DNA of 13,714 bases, from the NCBI GenBank assembly GCA_046729895.1, contig JBKPHP010000144.1:1-13714 (forward strand), given 5' to 3'. Below, one piece after another: positions 11,774-13,714 of the stretch (the first letter of the stretch is position 1; the number at the start of each line of letters is the position of its first letter). The position numbers were made by a program, and so were the translations under genes. The notes below the pieces were generated by a model. That model searched no databases. It saw nothing but the letters and a program-made list of their open reading frames with translations, and was not told the DNA's origin. The stretch is from DASXBA01 sp046729895. GTDB lineage: Bacteria > Actinomycetota > Thermoleophilia > Solirubrobacterales > Thermoleophilaceae.

Positions 11774-12892
11774 GTGGCGCTGCTCCTGATCAACTGCGGA
11801 AGCTCCAGCCTCAAGTTCGAGCTCCGTGAGCTCAGGAGCGGCGGGCGGCTCGCCGGCGACACCATCGAGGGGGTGTCGAACCACGGGGCGGCGACGGAGG
11901 AGGCGATCGGGCGCCTGCGTGCGGAGGGCCTGCTCGAGCAGGTGGAGGCCGCCTCACACCGGGTGGTCCACGGCGGCACCCGCTTCGTCGAGCCGGCCCT
12001 GATCGACGACGAGGCGCTCGAGGGGCTGCGGCAGCTGGCCGAGCTCGCGCCGCTCCACAACGGGCGGGCCGTCCAGGCGATCGAGGCGAGCCGGCGGCTG
12101 CTGGGCCCGGACCTGCCGATGGTGGCGAGCTTCGACACCGCCTTCCACGCGGCCATGCCGGAGCACTCCGCGAGCTACGCGCTGCCGCACGAGCTGGCGG
12201 AGCGACACTCGATCCGCCGCTACGGCTTCCACGGCCTGGCCCATCGCTACATGGCCGAGCGCCACGCCGAGCTCCGCGGCGCGGACGCGCGGCTGATCAC
12301 GCTCCAGCTCGGCGCCGGTTGCTCGGCGGCCGCCGTAGCCGGGGGACGCTCGCTCGACACCTCGATGGGCCTGACCCCGCTCGAGGGCCTCGTGATGGCA
12401 ACCCGCTCGGGCGACGTGGACCCTGCCCTGCCCGCCTTCCTCGAGGAGCACGAGGGGATCGGGGCGGACGAGACCGAGCGCATCCTCAACAGGGACTCCG
12501 GCCTCAAGGGGGTCTCGGGGCGCTCCGGGGACATGCGGGAGCTGCTCGAGCTCGAGGCGCAGGGCGACAGCCGGGCGGAGCTCGCGATCGACCTCTTCTG
12601 CTACCGGATCCGCAAGTACGTGGGCGCCTACCTGGTGGTGCTGGGCGGCGCCGACGCGATCGTCTTCGGCGGCGGCGTCGGCGAGCACTCGCCTCCGATC
12701 CGCAGCCGGATCTGCGCCGGGATGGGCTGGTGCGGCCTGGAGCTGGACGAGGATCAGAATGCGCTCGCGATAGGCGAGGAGATGCGCATCGACGCCGGCG
12801 GCGCGGTGGAAGCCTGGGCGCTGCTCGTGGACGAGGCGCAGGTGATGACGCGCGACGCTGAGGCCCTGCTGGGCGGAAGGGAGGGGCGATGA
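11774..12892 (+). CDS. ackA: Acetate kinase family protein (acetate/propionate kinase)
   Basis: A 372-residue ASKHA-fold kinase, somewhat shorter than the usual ~400. It begins ALLLINCGSSSLKFE, with the family Asn7, Ser10, Ser12 and Lys14. Also present are Arg63 (SHRVVHGG), the catalytic Asp121 (SFDTAFH), His153 (YGFHGLAHRY), DTSMGLTPLEGLVMATRSGD with Arg211, and FGGGVGEHSPPIR (298-310). Two positions differ from the well-studied enzymes: the segment usually HLGNG reads QLGAGCS (His to Gln178, Asn to Ala181), and GIGENS reads GVGEHS. The expected reaction is acetyl phosphate + ADP to acetate + ATP. Its stop overlaps the phosphoketolase start by 4 bp, so it likely consumes that enzyme's product. 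The GTG start fits a leaderless transcript; no better start is seen. Confidence 0.88.
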   Translation: MALLLINCGSSSLKFELRELRSGGRLAGDTIEGVSNHGAATEEAIGRLRAEGLLEQVEAASHRVVHGGTRFVEPALIDDEALEGLRQLAELAPLHNGRAVQAIEASRRLLGPDLPMVASFDTAFHAAMPEHSASYALPHELAERHSIRRYGFHGLAHRYMAERHAELRGADARLITLQLGAGCSAAAVAGGRSLDTSMGLTPLEGLVMATRSGDVDPALPAFLEEHEGIGADETERILNRDSGLKGVSGRSGDMRELLELEAQGDSRAELAIDLFCYRIRKYVGAYLVVLGGADAIVFGGGVGEHSPPIRSRICAGMGWCGLELDEDQNALAIGEEMRIDAGGAVEAWALLVDEAQVMTRDAEALLGGREGR

Positions 12893-13714
12893 TTCCCCTG
12901 ACGGACGACGAGCTGCGGCGTATCCACGCCTACTGGCGGGCCGCCAACTACCTCTCGGTGGGGCAGATCTACCTGCTCGAGAACCCGCTGCTCCGCGAGC
13001 CGCTCAGGCCCGAGCACGTGAAGCCGCGCTTGCTCGGCCACTTCGGCACGGCGCCCGGCCTGAGCTTCGTCTATGTGCACCTCAACCGCGTCATCAAGGA
13101 GCGCGACCTTGGCGTGCTCTACGTCACCGGCCCGGGGCACGGCGCGCCAGCGATCATCGCCAACACCTACCTCGAGGGCAGCTACACCGACGCCTACCCG
13201 CACATCACCCAGGACGAGGAAGGGATGCGCAAGCTGTTCCGGCAATTCTCCGTCCCGGGCGGCGTGCCGAGCCATGTCGCCGCCGAGGTGCCGGGCTCGA
13301 TCAACGAGGGCGGCGAGCTGGGCTACTCGCTGCTGCACGCCTACGGCGCCGCCTTCGACAACCCCGACCTGGTGGTCGCCTGCGTCGTGGGCGACGGCGA
13401 GGCGGAGACGGGGCCGCTGGCTGCGAGCTGGCACTCGAACAAGTTCCTCGACCCGGTCCACGACGGCGCCGTCCTGCCGATCCTGCACCTGAACGGCTAC
13501 AAGCTCGCCAACCCGACGCTTCTCTCGCGCATTCCGCGCGAGGAGCTGCGACACCTGCTCGAGGGGTACGGCTACGAGCCGCTGTTCGTGGAGGGCTCGG
13601 AACCCGAGGCGATGCACCAGCAGATGGCCGCGACCCTGTTCGCGGTCGCCGGCCGGATCAAGGAGATCCAGCGCGAGGCGCGCGATGAAGGCCGCACGGA
13701 GCGGCCGCGCTGGC
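12889..13714 (+). CDS. xfp: Xylulose-5-phosphate/fructose-6-phosphate phosphoketolase, N-terminal part
   Basis: The first 275 residues of a thiamine-diphosphate enzyme that runs off the window; the family is usually about 800 residues, so roughly a third is present. It starts MIPLTDDELRRIHAYWRAAN and contains SVGQIYLLENPLLREPL, GHFGTAPGLSFVYVHLNR (50-67), TGPGHGAPA (80-88), SVPGGVPSHVAAEVPGSINE and the ThDP/Mg motif GDGEAETGPLAASWHSNKFL (168-187). HLNGYKLANPT (200-210) follows. These are phosphoketolase hallmarks. It cleaves xylulose-5-P (or fructose-6-P) with phosphate to acetyl phosphate plus a triose (or tetrose) phosphate. The ATG at 12889 overlaps the acetate kinase stop (ATGA) and follows the purine-rich ribosome site GGAAGGGAGGGG (12875-12886). 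Confidence 0.95.
   Translation, partial: MIPLTDDELRRIHAYWRAANYLSVGQIYLLENPLLREPLRPEHVKPRLLGHFGTAPGLSFVYVHLNRVIKERDLGVLYVTGPGHGAPAIIANTYLEGSYTDAYPHITQDEEGMRKLFRQFSVPGGVPSHVAAEVPGSINEGGELGYSLLHAYGAAFDNPDLVVACVVGDGEAETGPLAASWHSNKFLDPVHDGAVLPILHLNGYKLANPTLLSRIPREELRHLLEGYGYEPLFVEGSEPEAMHQQMAATLFAVAGRIKEIQREARDEGRTERPRW

Noticed and set aside
1..13714. Searched for a novel multi-gene system (defence island, mobile element, secretion or biosynthetic cluster)
   Set aside because: Every large gene belongs to a known family, and the neighbourhoods (liv transporter, phosphoketolase module, regulator pairs) are ordinary metabolism and regulation. I saw no integrase, transposase, terminal inverted repeats or tRNA attachment site.

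Overview
The window is a densely packed stretch of high-GC chromosome. It carries thirteen recognisable protein genes, one probable small ORF, and short intergenic gaps rich in regulatory signals. Several features point to an actinobacterium, perhaps of the Thermoleophilia/Solirubrobacterales type: strong GC bias at third codon positions, many GTG/TTG starts, a luciferase-like F420-type oxidoreductase, an alpha/beta-hydrolase fused to a class III cyclase (the Mycobacterium tuberculosis Rv1900c architecture), and several genes with a TANNNT box 6-7 nt before the start codon and no Shine-Dalgarno, as in leaderless mRNAs. The lineage is inference. No rRNA, tRNA, CRISPR array, insertion sequence or phage gene was found.

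Layout. (1) 1-1631: the start of a luciferase-like oxidoreductase (minus strand, cut by the window edge) diverges from the hydrolase-cyclase gene, with only 20 bp between the start codons. (2) 1632-2969: a 129-bp gap holds a perfect 27-bp palindrome, followed by a 52-residue ORF that directly abuts a LacI-family regulator. (3) 3048-4181: an extended SDR / thioester-reductase-like enzyme, convergent with (4) a small cupin gene (4211-4606, minus). The cupin shares an operator-bearing divergent control region with a TetR regulator (4676-5281). (5) 5379-5861 (minus): a VOC-fold, methylmalonyl-CoA-epimerase-like protein, divergent from (6) a complete branched-chain-amino-acid-type ABC transporter operon, livK-livH-livM-livG-livF (5949-10571). 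An MFS permease gene overlaps the end of livF and appears to belong to the same transcript. (7) 11774 to the end: an acetate kinase gene overlapping a phosphoketolase gene that runs off the window.

How the genes work together. The ABC operon is a self-contained importer: lipoprotein binding protein, two permeases and two ATPases, with stop/start overlaps of 4-8 bp downstream of livH. Phosphoketolase cleaves xylulose-5-P or fructose-6-P to acetyl phosphate, and the adjacent kinase would convert that to acetate plus ATP. The two therefore form a short substrate-level-phosphorylation module. The TetR-cupin pair looks like a local regulator and its target. The LacI gene appears autoregulated through the palindrome upstream of its small partner ORF.

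I see no clear novel multi-gene system such as defence, a mobile element or a secondary-metabolite cluster. The most interesting signals are small-scale: a heptanucleotide tandem repeat inside the livM 5' coding region that could switch the reading frame, the unusual palindrome before the small ORF/lacI pair, recurrent leaderless starts including a possible shared bidirectional -10 element, and an acetate kinase with substituted active-site positions.
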